From NCBI GenBank assembly GCA_047614245.1, contig JBLHIC010000020.1, positions 1-32,676 of the forward strand: DNA of 32,676 nucleotides. The letters run 5' to 3'. Under the pieces are notes generated by a model. The model made no database searches, was not told where the DNA came from, and worked only from the letters and a program-made list of their open reading frames with translations. Each line of letters begins with the position of its first letter. Within the stretch, counting starts at the first letter, position 1. This document shows positions 1 to 7,417 of the stretch, one piece after another. The position numbers and the translations under genes were made by a program. This stretch comes from Ulvibacter sp047614245. GTDB lineage: Bacteria > Bacteroidota > Bacteroidia > Flavobacteriales > Flavobacteriaceae.

Positions 1-668
1 AGATCCTCGTATCTAAAGGTAGCAAATTTTAATTTTGAAAGCTGCGTAATACTTTTAGTTTTTACGAAACCCCGATCCATTATTAAATCTGTTTCCTTAC
101 TCCCTTCTCCAGCTGTTTTATGAAATTCTAGTAATTCTGCTTCAGATGGATTTAAATTGTTAAAAATGAATTCTGAAAACCAAGCTTCTCTTTTCTTCTT
201 TACCTCTTCAGAATACAACAAAGAAGAAGACCAAATTTTCGGCGCCAAAGGTTTTTCTGATAAATGCGAGATACTTCCATCCCAAACTAATTCGTATAAA
301 ACGAGCTCCTTTCCCCAATCCACTAAGATAATTGTAAAGGGTTCGATACCATTAAAATTGTAAATATCTATTGCCACTAACACATCTTCAGCAACCAATA
401 GATCCAGCACAATACTCCCCCTACTACTCCTATAACTATCTTCTCTTTCGTGTGCGGTAAAACCGCCATTCAATAAACAAATTAAACGTTTTTTACTACT
501 TAAGCCAAACCATGTTCCGCCGGCAACTTCATCTTTTGGGTATACTAATTCAACACCATTAACATTATAAACCATTGGTTGAATCGCCTTACGACTAGGT
601 GCCTCATCTCTATTTGAGGTCAGAGTAAATCCGCCAAGAGACTTAGGAATAAATGTAACTGTGCACAT
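1..668 (-). CDS. NRDE (TANGO2-like) family protein, 3' end cut by the window edge
   Basis: A minus-strand frame is open from the ATG at 668 to the window edge, giving 222 codons without a stop, so the C-terminus lies outside. The protein starts MCTVTFIP and has the family signature SNRDE with N19-R20-D21-E22, followed by a GGTWFG motif and an NGG-(F)TAH segment. This matches the N-terminal half of the NRDE/TANGO2 (DUF833) family, in which Cys2 directly after the initiator Met is conserved. The molecular function of bacterial members is not settled; eukaryotic TANGO2 has been linked to Golgi organisation, lipid and haem handling. No signal peptide is visible, so it is probably cytoplasmic. It is divergent from pruA across 171 bases. 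The family call is firm; the exact role is unknown. Confidence 0.87.
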   Translation of the reverse strand, partial: MCTVTFIPKSLGGFTLTSNRDEAPSRKAIQPMVYNVNGVELVYPKDEVAGGTWFGLSSKKRLICLLNGGFTAHEREDSYRSSRGSIVLDLLVAEDVLVAIDIYNFNGIEPFTIILVDWGKELVLYELVWDGSISHLSEKPLAPKIWSSSLLYSEEVKKKREAWFSEFIFNNLNPSEAELLEFHKTAGEGSKETDLIMDRGFVKTKSITQLSKLKFATFRYED

Positions 669-802
669 AGGGAAATTCGGCTTTTTTCAGTTCTGAAACT
701 TACAAAACGTTTTTTTAAATATTCAATATTAAGAAATAGTTTTCTAAAATAAACTTCAAGTTTTGTTAATTTAATTTTATGAAAATGAGCTGCTAATTTT
801 TG

Positions 803-810
803 TACATTTG
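803..810 (+). promoter_or_regulatory. -7 promoter box (TAnnTTTG) for pruA
   Basis: TACATTTG matches the Bacteroidota sigma-A consensus TAnnTTTG and lies 29 bases before the pruA start. I see no clear TTG -33 element at the usual 17-23 base spacing, so only the -7 half is supported. Confidence 0.55.
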
Positions 811-839
811 CCACCTAATTAAATCTAAGAAAAACGGAA

Positions 840-2465
840 ATGGGAAAAGGATTTTTTGAAGTACCAATAGCAGTGAATGAGCCAATTAAGGATTATGCAC
901 CTGGTTCGCCTGAGCGAGCCGCAGTATCTGCAACATATAAAAAAATGTATGAGAGCACGGTTGAAGTACCTATGTACATCAATGGTGAAAACGTAAAAAC
1001 AGGAGACACTGGAACAATGTCACCTCCTCACGATCACAAACACATTTTAGGCACCTATCATAAAGCTGAGAAAAAAGATATTGAAAGTGCAATTTCTACT
1101 GCCTTAGAAGCTCGAAAAAAATGGGCAAATACTCCTTGGGAGCAACGTGCCGCAATTTTTCTACGTGCCGCCGAGTTGATTGCTGGACCATATCGTGCAA
1201 AAATCAATGCCGCTACTATGCTGGCGCAGTCCAAAACTATATATCAAGCAGAAATTGATGCGTCTTGTGAATTGATAGACTTTCTTCGATTCAATGTTCA
1301 GTATATGACTGAAATCTATGCGGAACAACCCGAATCGACCTCAGGCGCATGGAACCGTCTTGAATATCGTCCTTTAGAAGGATTTGTATATGCGATCACG
1401 CCATTTAACTTTACGGCAATTGCAGCAAACTTGCCTGCTAGTGCAGCACTTATGGGTAATGTGGTTGTATGGAAACCCAGCGATAGTCAAATGTATTCAG
1501 CAAAAATTATCCTGGATATATTTAAAGAAGCAGGAGTTCCTGCAGGAGTTATTAATATGGTAATGGGTGATCCAGTAATGATTACCGATACTGTTTTAGC
1601 AAGTCCAGATTTTAGTGGCGTCCATTTCACTGGCTCTACAGATGTTTTTAAAGGTATCTGGCAAAAAATCGGAACTAATATTCACAATTACAAGACCTAC
1701 CCTAGAATCGTTGGTGAAACTGGCGGAAAAGACTTTATTGTAGCGCATAAATCATCAAATCCGATACAAGTAGCCGTTGCTATGATTAGAGGGGCTTTTG
1801 AATTTCAAGGTCAGAAATGTAGTGCGGCTAGCCGTTGCTATATCTCTAAAAGCATCTGGAAGGATGTCGAAAAAGAATTAATTAAAGAAATGGCCACTCT
1901 TAAAATTGGATCGCCAGAGGATATGAGCAATTTCATTACGGCTGTAATTCATGAAGGGTCATTCGACAAACTAGCTTCGTATATTGACAAAGCGAAAGAA
2001 GACTCGAATGCCAAGATTATTGCAGGTGGAAACTATGATAAGAGCCAAGGTTATTTTATTGAGCCTACGGTAATTGTAACGGACGACCCTAAATATACGA
2101 CCATGTGTAATGAACTTTTTGGACCCGTACTTACGGTCTATCTTTTTGATGATGACGATTGGAGTAAAACACTTCAGATTGTAGATGAAACGAGCGAATA
2201 CGCCTTAACCGGTGCTGTGCTCAGCGAAGATCGCTATGCCTTAGAAGAAGCAGTTAAAGCGCTACAAAATGCAGCTGGAAACTTTTATATAAACGACAAG
2301 CCTACGGGAGCTGTTGTTGGACAACAACCTTTTGGAGGGGCCCGAGCAAGTGGAACAAATGATAAAGCGGGAAGTAAATTAAATCTATACCGCTGGATTT
2401 CACCTCGTATGATTAAAGAGACTTTTGTAACTCCGACGGATTACCGTTACCCATTTTTAGGATAA
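840..2465 (+). CDS. pruA: L-glutamate gamma-semialdehyde (1-pyrroline-5-carboxylate) dehydrogenase
   Basis: This 541-residue enzyme oxidises L-glutamate 5-semialdehyde, formed from 1-pyrroline-5-carboxylate, to glutamate with NAD+. It is the second step of proline degradation in the cytoplasm. The aldehyde dehydrogenase fold is clear: the cofactor-binding segment TPFNFTAIA, the HFTGST loop, the general-base region GETGGKDF with E293, and the catalytic segment FQGQKCSAASR with C327. The ending with ISPRMIKE and a C-terminal YPFLG is typical of the stand-alone type rather than the bifunctional PutA. The ATG follows an A-rich stretch, and a TAnnTTTG box sits 29 bases upstream. No proline dehydrogenase gene is in the window. 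A perfect hairpin terminator follows 17 bases after the stop. Confidence 0.95.
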   Translation: MGKGFFEVPIAVNEPIKDYAPGSPERAAVSATYKKMYESTVEVPMYINGENVKTGDTGTMSPPHDHKHILGTYHKAEKKDIESAISTALEARKKWANTPWEQRAAIFLRAAELIAGPYRAKINAATMLAQSKTIYQAEIDASCELIDFLRFNVQYMTEIYAEQPESTSGAWNRLEYRPLEGFVYAITPFNFTAIAANLPASAALMGNVVVWKPSDSQMYSAKIILDIFKEAGVPAGVINMVMGDPVMITDTVLASPDFSGVHFTGSTDVFKGIWQKIGTNIHNYKTYPRIVGETGGKDFIVAHKSSNPIQVAVAMIRGAFEFQGQKCSAASRCYISKSIWKDVEKELIKEMATLKIGSPEDMSNFITAVIHEGSFDKLASYIDKAKEDSNAKIIAGGNYDKSQGYFIEPTVIVTDDPKYTTMCNELFGPVLTVYLFDDDDWSKTLQIVDETSEYALTGAVLSEDRYALEEAVKALQNAAGNFYINDKPTGAVVGQQPFGGARASGTNDKAGSKLNLYRWISPRMIKETFVTPTDYRYPFLG

Positions 2466-2482
2466 TCTTTCTTAAATAAACT

Positions 2483-2514
2483 AAAAAACCCGAAACATAT
2501 GTTTCGGGTTTTTT
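2483..2514. terminator. Bidirectional hairpin terminator between pruA and the Omp28-like lipoprotein gene
   Basis: A perfect inverted repeat with arms 2483-2496 and 2501-2514 encloses a four-base ATAT centre. It has an A-run on the left and a T-run on the right, so it can stop transcription from both converging genes. Confidence 0.85.
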
Positions 2515-2532
2515 AATTAGAATAGGTTTATA

Positions 2533-3591
2533 TTATTCGTAGGCTTTATCCTCGATTACATTTGCAAACTGAGCATTTCTCGCACTATTATCATCACTTA
2601 CAACCATTGCGACCAAACTAAGATTCGCCTTGTTATAGTCGTCGGGAATGGTAATTGTGAATGTTTTACTGAATTCCTCTAATTCGGCAGTAGCAGATAT
2701 ATTATCACCCAAAACTTGAGTAAGAGAGAGTCTTAATGCGTCGTTATGAACGAAATTTGGAATAGGATTTCCTTGTTGATAATATGGACTTGTCATATCT
2801 GTGTTGAAATAATTAGTTTGAGCGTGAACAACACCATTTTCAAGCAGATATACAACAATCTTATCACCGCTTAAAGAACCATTTTCAAAAACTACGTCGG
2901 TTCGAACCGTAAGTGTATTACCATCTAATCTCGAAAGGATTGCTATCGCTAAATCTGTTTCAACACCGGCCATCGATAAAACAATATCTGCATTATATGG
3001 GTCCTCCCAAACCCCTGTCCTATTAATTCTTGCCACCGGAAGACCTTGATTTTCAAAAAAGGCATCTTTCAATATATTAAAATCTTCAAAATGCAAAGGA
3101 TCTGGGAGGCTACTGGCAGTTTGATGAATAGCAACAACAGCGACGTCTGTGGTGAGCGCATGTAAATTTTCAAGCGCCGCGGTAACTTTTGGGCAAAACC
3201 CACACCAAGTTCCTGTGTAATCCTCTAAAACAACTTTCCTCTTCGGAATAATAACACTAAAAGGAACAGTATTGGTAGTAATAAGCACTCCATTTTCGGT
3301 GTATTTACCATAAACTTCAAAGTCCCCAACCGTTGGAGAAGAGAAAGTCTTCCCTGTAATTTCTTGCCCGTCAACATAAAATGTTGTCGTTTCTGTAACA
3401 TCGTCTCCCATCTCATTCTGAACTGCAAAAGGAATAACTTGATTCCTAAGAGAAGCTTGTCGAACGATTTTGTCAACTGTAATTTGCCCTGTTGGGGCTG
3501 TTAAAGAGACATTTTCCTCAGTTTTACTACACGACAAAGCTACTAGAAGTGTAAAGGCAATTATTAATTTTGGTAGTTTTATTTTTTTCAT
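2533..3591 (-). CDS. Omp28-like outer-membrane lipoprotein with a thioredoxin-type CGFC site
   Basis: This is a 352-residue lipoprotein. The signal peptide ends in a lipobox, LVALSC, with C21 as the lipidation site, and is followed by a Ser/Lys/Glu-rich tether. Residues about 35-115 form an Ig-like or beta-rich N-terminal part. From about residue 120 there is a thioredoxin-like domain with EDYTGTWCGFCP, in which C130 and C133 form a CxxC pair. The layout matches Omp28-related proteins of Bacteroidota (named from the Porphyromonas Omp28 protein), whose biochemical role is poorly known. A surface or periplasmic thiol function is inferred from the CxxC. The gene is divergent from the TlpA-like/DUF6029-type pair at 3737-5895, suggesting a shared pathway. 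A variant -7 box, TATTATTG, lies at 3617-3624 on this strand. There is no T9SS tail. Confidence 0.85.
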   Translation of the reverse strand: MKKIKLPKLIIAFTLLVALSCSKTEENVSLTAPTGQITVDKIVRQASLRNQVIPFAVQNEMGDDVTETTTFYVDGQEITGKTFSSPTVGDFEVYGKYTENGVLITTNTVPFSVIIPKRKVVLEDYTGTWCGFCPKVTAALENLHALTTDVAVVAIHQTASSLPDPLHFEDFNILKDAFFENQGLPVARINRTGVWEDPYNADIVLSMAGVETDLAIAILSRLDGNTLTVRTDVVFENGSLSGDKIVVYLLENGVVHAQTNYFNTDMTSPYYQQGNPIPNFVHNDALRLSLTQVLGDNISATAELEEFSKTFTITIPDDYNKANLSLVAMVVSDDNSARNAQFANVIEDKAYE

Positions 3592-3736
3592 AGCGTAATG
3601 AATTATTAATCTAATGCAATAATAAAGGTTTTATACCATACTTTTTCCATAGGGTAATAGAAAATGAAATCTAAGGATTATAATTTATTTTCCAAATAAT
3701 ATTACCTATTATTGCCTTTTAATTAGAATCTTAAAA

Positions 3737-4219
3737 ATGAAAAAAATTGTATCCCTATTTTGTTTTTTACTGTCCTTTTCTGCGTTTGCACAAAACGAAT
3801 TACCAAGTGTAGATCTTACTACAACAGAAGGTAAGAAAATAAATTTCCAGAAAGTTGTGACTAGCGATAATGTAGTTATTGTATCCCTATGGGCAACCTG
3901 GTGCGTACCTTGTTTAAAAGAGCTTGATGCCATAAGTGAAGTTTGGGACGAGTGGCAAGATGAAACTAATGTTGAACTAATTGCTATTTCTATTGACGAT
4001 AGTCGCACTGTAAAACGAGTGAAACCATTAATTAATGGCAAAGGGTGGGATTATACCATTCTTCTAGATTCTAATAATGACTTAAAGCGCGCACTTGGAG
4101 CTTCAACTGTCCCACTCACATTATTAGTTAAAGATGATAAAATTGTTTACAGACATTCAGGTTATAGTCCTGGATCTGAATTTGAACTTTATGAAAAAAT
4201 TAAGGAATTTTCTAACTAA
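3737..4219 (+). CDS. TlpA-like periplasmic thioredoxin-family protein
   Basis: This is a 160-residue secreted protein with a signal peptide of about 19 residues ending in AFAQ. The mature part is a TlpA/ResA-like thioredoxin domain: VSLWATWCVPCLKE carries the redox pair C56-C59, and a cis-proline region STVPLTLLV follows about 65 residues later. Such proteins are usually periplasmic disulfide reductases acting on partner proteins, for example in cytochrome c maturation, but no cytochrome maturation genes are present here. The stop is 26 bases before the DUF6029-type gene on the same strand, so the two are probably one transcript. A box one mismatch from consensus (TATTATTG, 3707-3714) lies 22 bases upstream. 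The likely partner is one of the adjacent envelope proteins; this is inference. Confidence 0.86.
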   Translation: MKKIVSLFCFLLSFSAFAQNELPSVDLTTTEGKKINFQKVVTSDNVVIVSLWATWCVPCLKELDAISEVWDEWQDETNVELIAISIDDSRTVKRVKPLINGKGWDYTILLDSNNDLKRALGASTVPLTLLVKDDKIVYRHSGYSPGSEFELYEKIKEFSN

Positions 4220-4245
4220 TTCCTTTAACCAACCAACTCTATTCT

Positions 4246-5895
4246 ATGAAAAATTTATTTCTAGGAATTGCAATTCTTTTTTGCGGTTCTATTCTCTCAC
4301 AGGATAACGGATACTTTTTTGGCAGCTTTGAATCCAACTCACAATGGTTATTAGACGATGAGGGTCTTAATTTCATTGCTCCGGAAGATCAATTTAGAGC
4401 TAGTAATTATATCCTTTTAAATTATTCCTTAGGTGAGTTTACTGCCGGAGTTCAATATGAAGCCTATCTCCCGTCTGCACTATTGGGATACGCTCCTGTC
4501 TATGACGGTCAAAACGGTATAGGCACTTATTATTTGAATTTTAAAAATGAAACTTTAGACATCACTGGAGGTCATTTTTATGAGCAATTTGGAAGTGGTC
4601 TGATATTACGTTCATGGGAAGATCGTCAATTAGGGCTTAACAATGCTTTAAAAGGAGTTCGTGTTAATTTCAAACCAACCGATTATTTGGACTTGACAGG
4701 GGTGTTTGGTCAGCAACGAAACGGATTTGAAGTATCTGATGGGAGTATACAAGGGATTAATGCAGATGTCGATGTAAGTAGCGCGTTAAACATAGAAAAG
4801 GTAGGTATTACTGTTGGGGCAAGTTATGTAGGGAGGTACCAAGATAGAGGAACAAACGATACGATTCCGAGCACGGTTAATGCCTATGGAGGAAGATTAG
4901 ATATAGATGCAGGTAAATTTTATGGTGGTATAGAAGTTATAACCAAGGATCCAGATGTAGTAGCGAATGAAGGGGCATTAGTATCCAATAAACTATACGA
5001 CGGAACGGCTATGCTGGTGAATGCAGGATATGCGCAAAAAGGTCTTGGAATAAATGGGACCTTTAGACGATTAGAGAATTTCAGCTTTTATTCCGATAGG
5101 TTAGCCGATGGTAACACATTCAACCAACAAGTAATTAATTATATACCAGCGTTAACAAAACAACAAGACTATTTATTGACTAACATTTATGTTTACAACG
5201 CACAACCGAGATTAGTAATTGAATCTTTTGGCCAACAATCTGGTGAAGTTGGAACTCAATTCGATGTATTTTATTCCATAAAAAAGGGAACTAAACTAGG
5301 TGGACAATATGGGACGAAAATTGCTTTCAACATTTCATATTGGAGTGGTCTTGACGCCATATACAATGTGGAGAACAGATGGTATGAGGCAAAGTTTATT
5401 GGAACCGGACCTCGGTTATTTAGGGATTTTAGTATTGAAATTAAAAGACGTCTTACTAAGCAATTTAGCACAGTTTTGACTTTCCAAGACCTGATTATAG
5501 ACAAAGGGGTTTCATTAGGCGGACCGACAGGCACTCAAGGAGACATTGAGGCGAAAATTGGTGTATTTGAAGGAACTTATAGTTTTGGCGGCGGTAAGTC
5601 GGTACGGTTTGTTTTACAACACCTATGGTCGGAGCAAGATCGAAAAAACTGGGTCGCAAGTGTTTTAGAGTATAACTTTAATTCAAGATTTGCAATGTAT
5701 ATCGCCGACGCCTATAATTACGAAGGAGAAGGTGGGATTCACTATTATAATGTTGGTGGAAGCTACTCTAAAGGGCGAACTAGATTAGGTTTAAATTATG
5801 GACGTCAAAGAGGTGGGTTAATATGCGTGGGTGGAGTTTGTAGATTCGTGCCCGAGAATACTGGAGTAAGCGCAAATCTTTCAGTTAGTTTTTAA
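4246..5895 (+). CDS. Probable outer-membrane beta-barrel protein of the DUF6029 type
   Basis: This is a 549-residue protein with a short signal peptide (MKNLFLGIAILFCGSILSQ). The mature part is dominated by alternating hydrophobic/polar strands typical of an outer-membrane beta-barrel, and it ends in a terminal phenylalanine (SANLSVSF), as Bam-dependent barrels do. The segments GGHFYEQFGSGLILRSWEDR and NNALKGVRVNF fit my recollection of the uncharacterised Bacteroidota family DUF6029. It contains only two cysteines, close together near the C-terminus (GLICVGGVCRF). They could form a disulfide and be a natural substrate for the neighbouring thioredoxin-like proteins; this last point is inference. 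It is the second gene of the TlpA-like unit and is followed by a hairpin terminator. Function is unknown. Confidence 0.75.
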   Translation: MKNLFLGIAILFCGSILSQDNGYFFGSFESNSQWLLDDEGLNFIAPEDQFRASNYILLNYSLGEFTAGVQYEAYLPSALLGYAPVYDGQNGIGTYYLNFKNETLDITGGHFYEQFGSGLILRSWEDRQLGLNNALKGVRVNFKPTDYLDLTGVFGQQRNGFEVSDGSIQGINADVDVSSALNIEKVGITVGASYVGRYQDRGTNDTIPSTVNAYGGRLDIDAGKFYGGIEVITKDPDVVANEGALVSNKLYDGTAMLVNAGYAQKGLGINGTFRRLENFSFYSDRLADGNTFNQQVINYIPALTKQQDYLLTNIYVYNAQPRLVIESFGQQSGEVGTQFDVFYSIKKGTKLGGQYGTKIAFNISYWSGLDAIYNVENRWYEAKFIGTGPRLFRDFSIEIKRRLTKQFSTVLTFQDLIIDKGVSLGGPTGTQGDIEAKIGVFEGTYSFGGGKSVRFVLQHLWSEQDRKNWVASVLEYNFNSRFAMYIADAYNYEGEGGIHYYNVGGSYSKGRTRLGLNYGRQRGGLICVGGVCRFVPENTGVSANLSVSF

Positions 5896-5920
5896 AAAAT
5901 ATATTATTTATATTAAGATA

Positions 5921-5950
5921 ACCGCCTTTAATTGAGGCGGTTTTTATTTT
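5921..5950 (+). terminator. Rho-independent terminator after the DUF6029-type gene
   Basis: The ACCGCCT/AGGCGGT stem (5921-5927 and 5935-5941) has a seven-base loop and is followed by a T-rich tract interrupted by one A. Confidence 0.85.
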
Positions 5951-6430
5951 TTTTCGCAGTTAAAAACGAATCTATTATTAACTAATTAGACCAGATTAAG
6001 TCCTGTTAACAGAATAATCTCATACCATCGGAAGCGATTTTTACTGACCTTGATAGTTACCTAATGAATAGTATCACAAGATGTTTCTGGCAAAAGGTAT
6101 TATGGTAAGGTCCTGACTCCACGCTAGTCTAAAACGGCGTTCGAAACAAATTCCCAAAGCAAAATTTTTCCGAAGCAAAAAAAGAAGAATAATTAAAGCC
6201 GATCTTCTTGAATGTATAGCTTTGAAATAGGAACTTCTCGCTATGGACACTTTCAGAACTGATCAGTCTTCTTTGAGCGCTCTTGGTTAGTTGTTATCCA
6301 TTGAAAAATAACAACTCTCAATTCTTATATTTTATGAATGACTCATAAAACTGAAAAAACCCACTAACATAAAAATTATTGTATAAATTTTCATTTTAGC
6401 AGGCCTTTTAAATGGTAAGTATACCAGAGG
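5951..6430. other. 480-base gene-poor stretch with a possible signal-peptide remnant
   Basis: No convincing intact gene is present on either strand. On the minus strand, 6394 down to 6332 encodes a 20-residue peptide (MKIYTIIFMLVGFFSFMSHS) that looks like an export signal and stops directly. The rest has stops in all frames. It may be the debris of a small secreted-protein gene upstream on the minus strand of the neighbouring T9SS cargo, but I recognise no protein in the remainder. Confidence 0.35.
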
Positions 6431-7156
6431 TTACTTCACGACAACCTTTGTAGTATATGATACGCCGCGATTATTCTGAAAATGCACTAAATACATTTGA
6501 GATGATAAATCGGACATATTAATTTGTTGATGTCCAACATCTAATCTTTGTTTCAGTACAACACGTCCTTGTAAATCATAGATAATAACATCTAAAGCCT
6601 CTGTAGTTTCCAAAGATAAAATTTCAGAAATAATCGTTGAGTCGATTTCTACATTTAATTTGTTTAAATCATCCAGTCCTAGCGTTGGATTATAGCGATA
6701 TGTAAAAGTTAAGGCATTTCCAATATCAACTCCAGCACCATCCGTTTCGTAGAATCTAAAAACATAATCTACTATATCACTTCCACTTCCAGCATAATCA
6801 CCGTAAAAATGATTTCCTATTCCAGTAGTTTGATTAGCACCAATAGCAATGAAACCTATACCAGGAGGAACCGAGTCTCCTACTTCAATATCAAAATAGC
6901 AATTTCCAAAACACAATTGAAATCCTGACGGGGTATTTATATTCAAAGCACTTACGAAATCAATTCTCATATTAATAGGAGCTGCTCCATTGTTAGTTAC
7001 AAAAAATTCTAACTCAGCATCTGGAAAAGCTACCGTATTATATTCGACTATTTGTCCATCCACAAAAACATTTCCATCTCCGTCAACAATAGAGTATTGT
7101 GCGTTGCTCGAGATTGCAACAAATAATAAACTCAAAAAAAGTATTTTCTGTTTCAT
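6431..7156 (-). CDS. Secreted protein with T9SS type A sorting tail
   Basis: This is a 241-residue exported protein. A signal peptide of about 19 residues ends in SNAQ. A beta-rich domain (about residues 22-160) contains FQLCFGNCYF, a possible disulfide pair. The last roughly 75 residues form a type A sorting domain of the type IX system, recognised by DVIIYDLQGRVVLKQRL, then LSSQMYLVHF, and a terminal TTKVVVK. The tail predicts passage through the outer membrane and surface anchoring or release. The function of the N-terminal domain is not recognised; a short beta-sandwich of this size could be an adhesin or a carbohydrate-contact domain, but nothing shows this. It is convergent with the DUF6029-type gene across the gene-poor stretch. 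Confidence 0.82.
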   Translation of the reverse strand: MKQKILFLSLLFVAISSNAQYSIVDGDGNVFVDGQIVEYNTVAFPDAELEFFVTNNGAAPINMRIDFVSALNINTPSGFQLCFGNCYFDIEVGDSVPPGIGFIAIGANQTTGIGNHFYGDYAGSGSDIVDYVFRFYETDGAGVDIGNALTFTYRYNPTLGLDDLNKLNVEIDSTIISEILSLETTEALDVIIYDLQGRVVLKQRLDVGHQQINMSDLSSQMYLVHFQNNRGVSYTTKVVVK

Positions 7157-7417
7157 TTTAATTAAATATTTAAATTAAATTAATTCGCCTTTTCGGCTAA
7201 AATACTTCATATATTTAAATTATCATAATATAAACTATTAAGATTTAAATATTTTACATTAACTCTATTAACCTATTAATCCGATAGGGTTGTTATTTTT
7301 ATATAACTCATTTTCAACAACTTATATGTTTTTGTTTTTTAGGTTAAATTTTTTTATTAAAAAAAAAATAGTATTTTTAAGCTTTGATAATGTAAGTTAA
7401 CATAAAACCATAAATCA

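Noticed and set aside
157..363. Small plus-strand open frame (68 codons)
   Set aside because: It lies wholly within the NRDE-family gene on the opposite strand, which has strong family motifs; it has no recognisable domain.
620..814. Minus-strand open frame of 64 codons upstream of pruA
   Set aside because: It overlaps the start of the NRDE gene in another frame and the pruA promoter box; composition is AT-driven and no homology is apparent.
3709..4041. Minus-strand frame of 110 codons opposite the TlpA-like gene
   Set aside because: The plus-strand frame has a signal peptide and a WCVPC thioredoxin site, so the minus-strand frame is a shadow.
6215..6260. Similarity to an FRT-like recombination site (GAAATAGGAACTTC near 6226)
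   Set aside because: Only one 13-base arm is similar; the spacer and second arm do not form the required inverted repeat, so this is probably chance.
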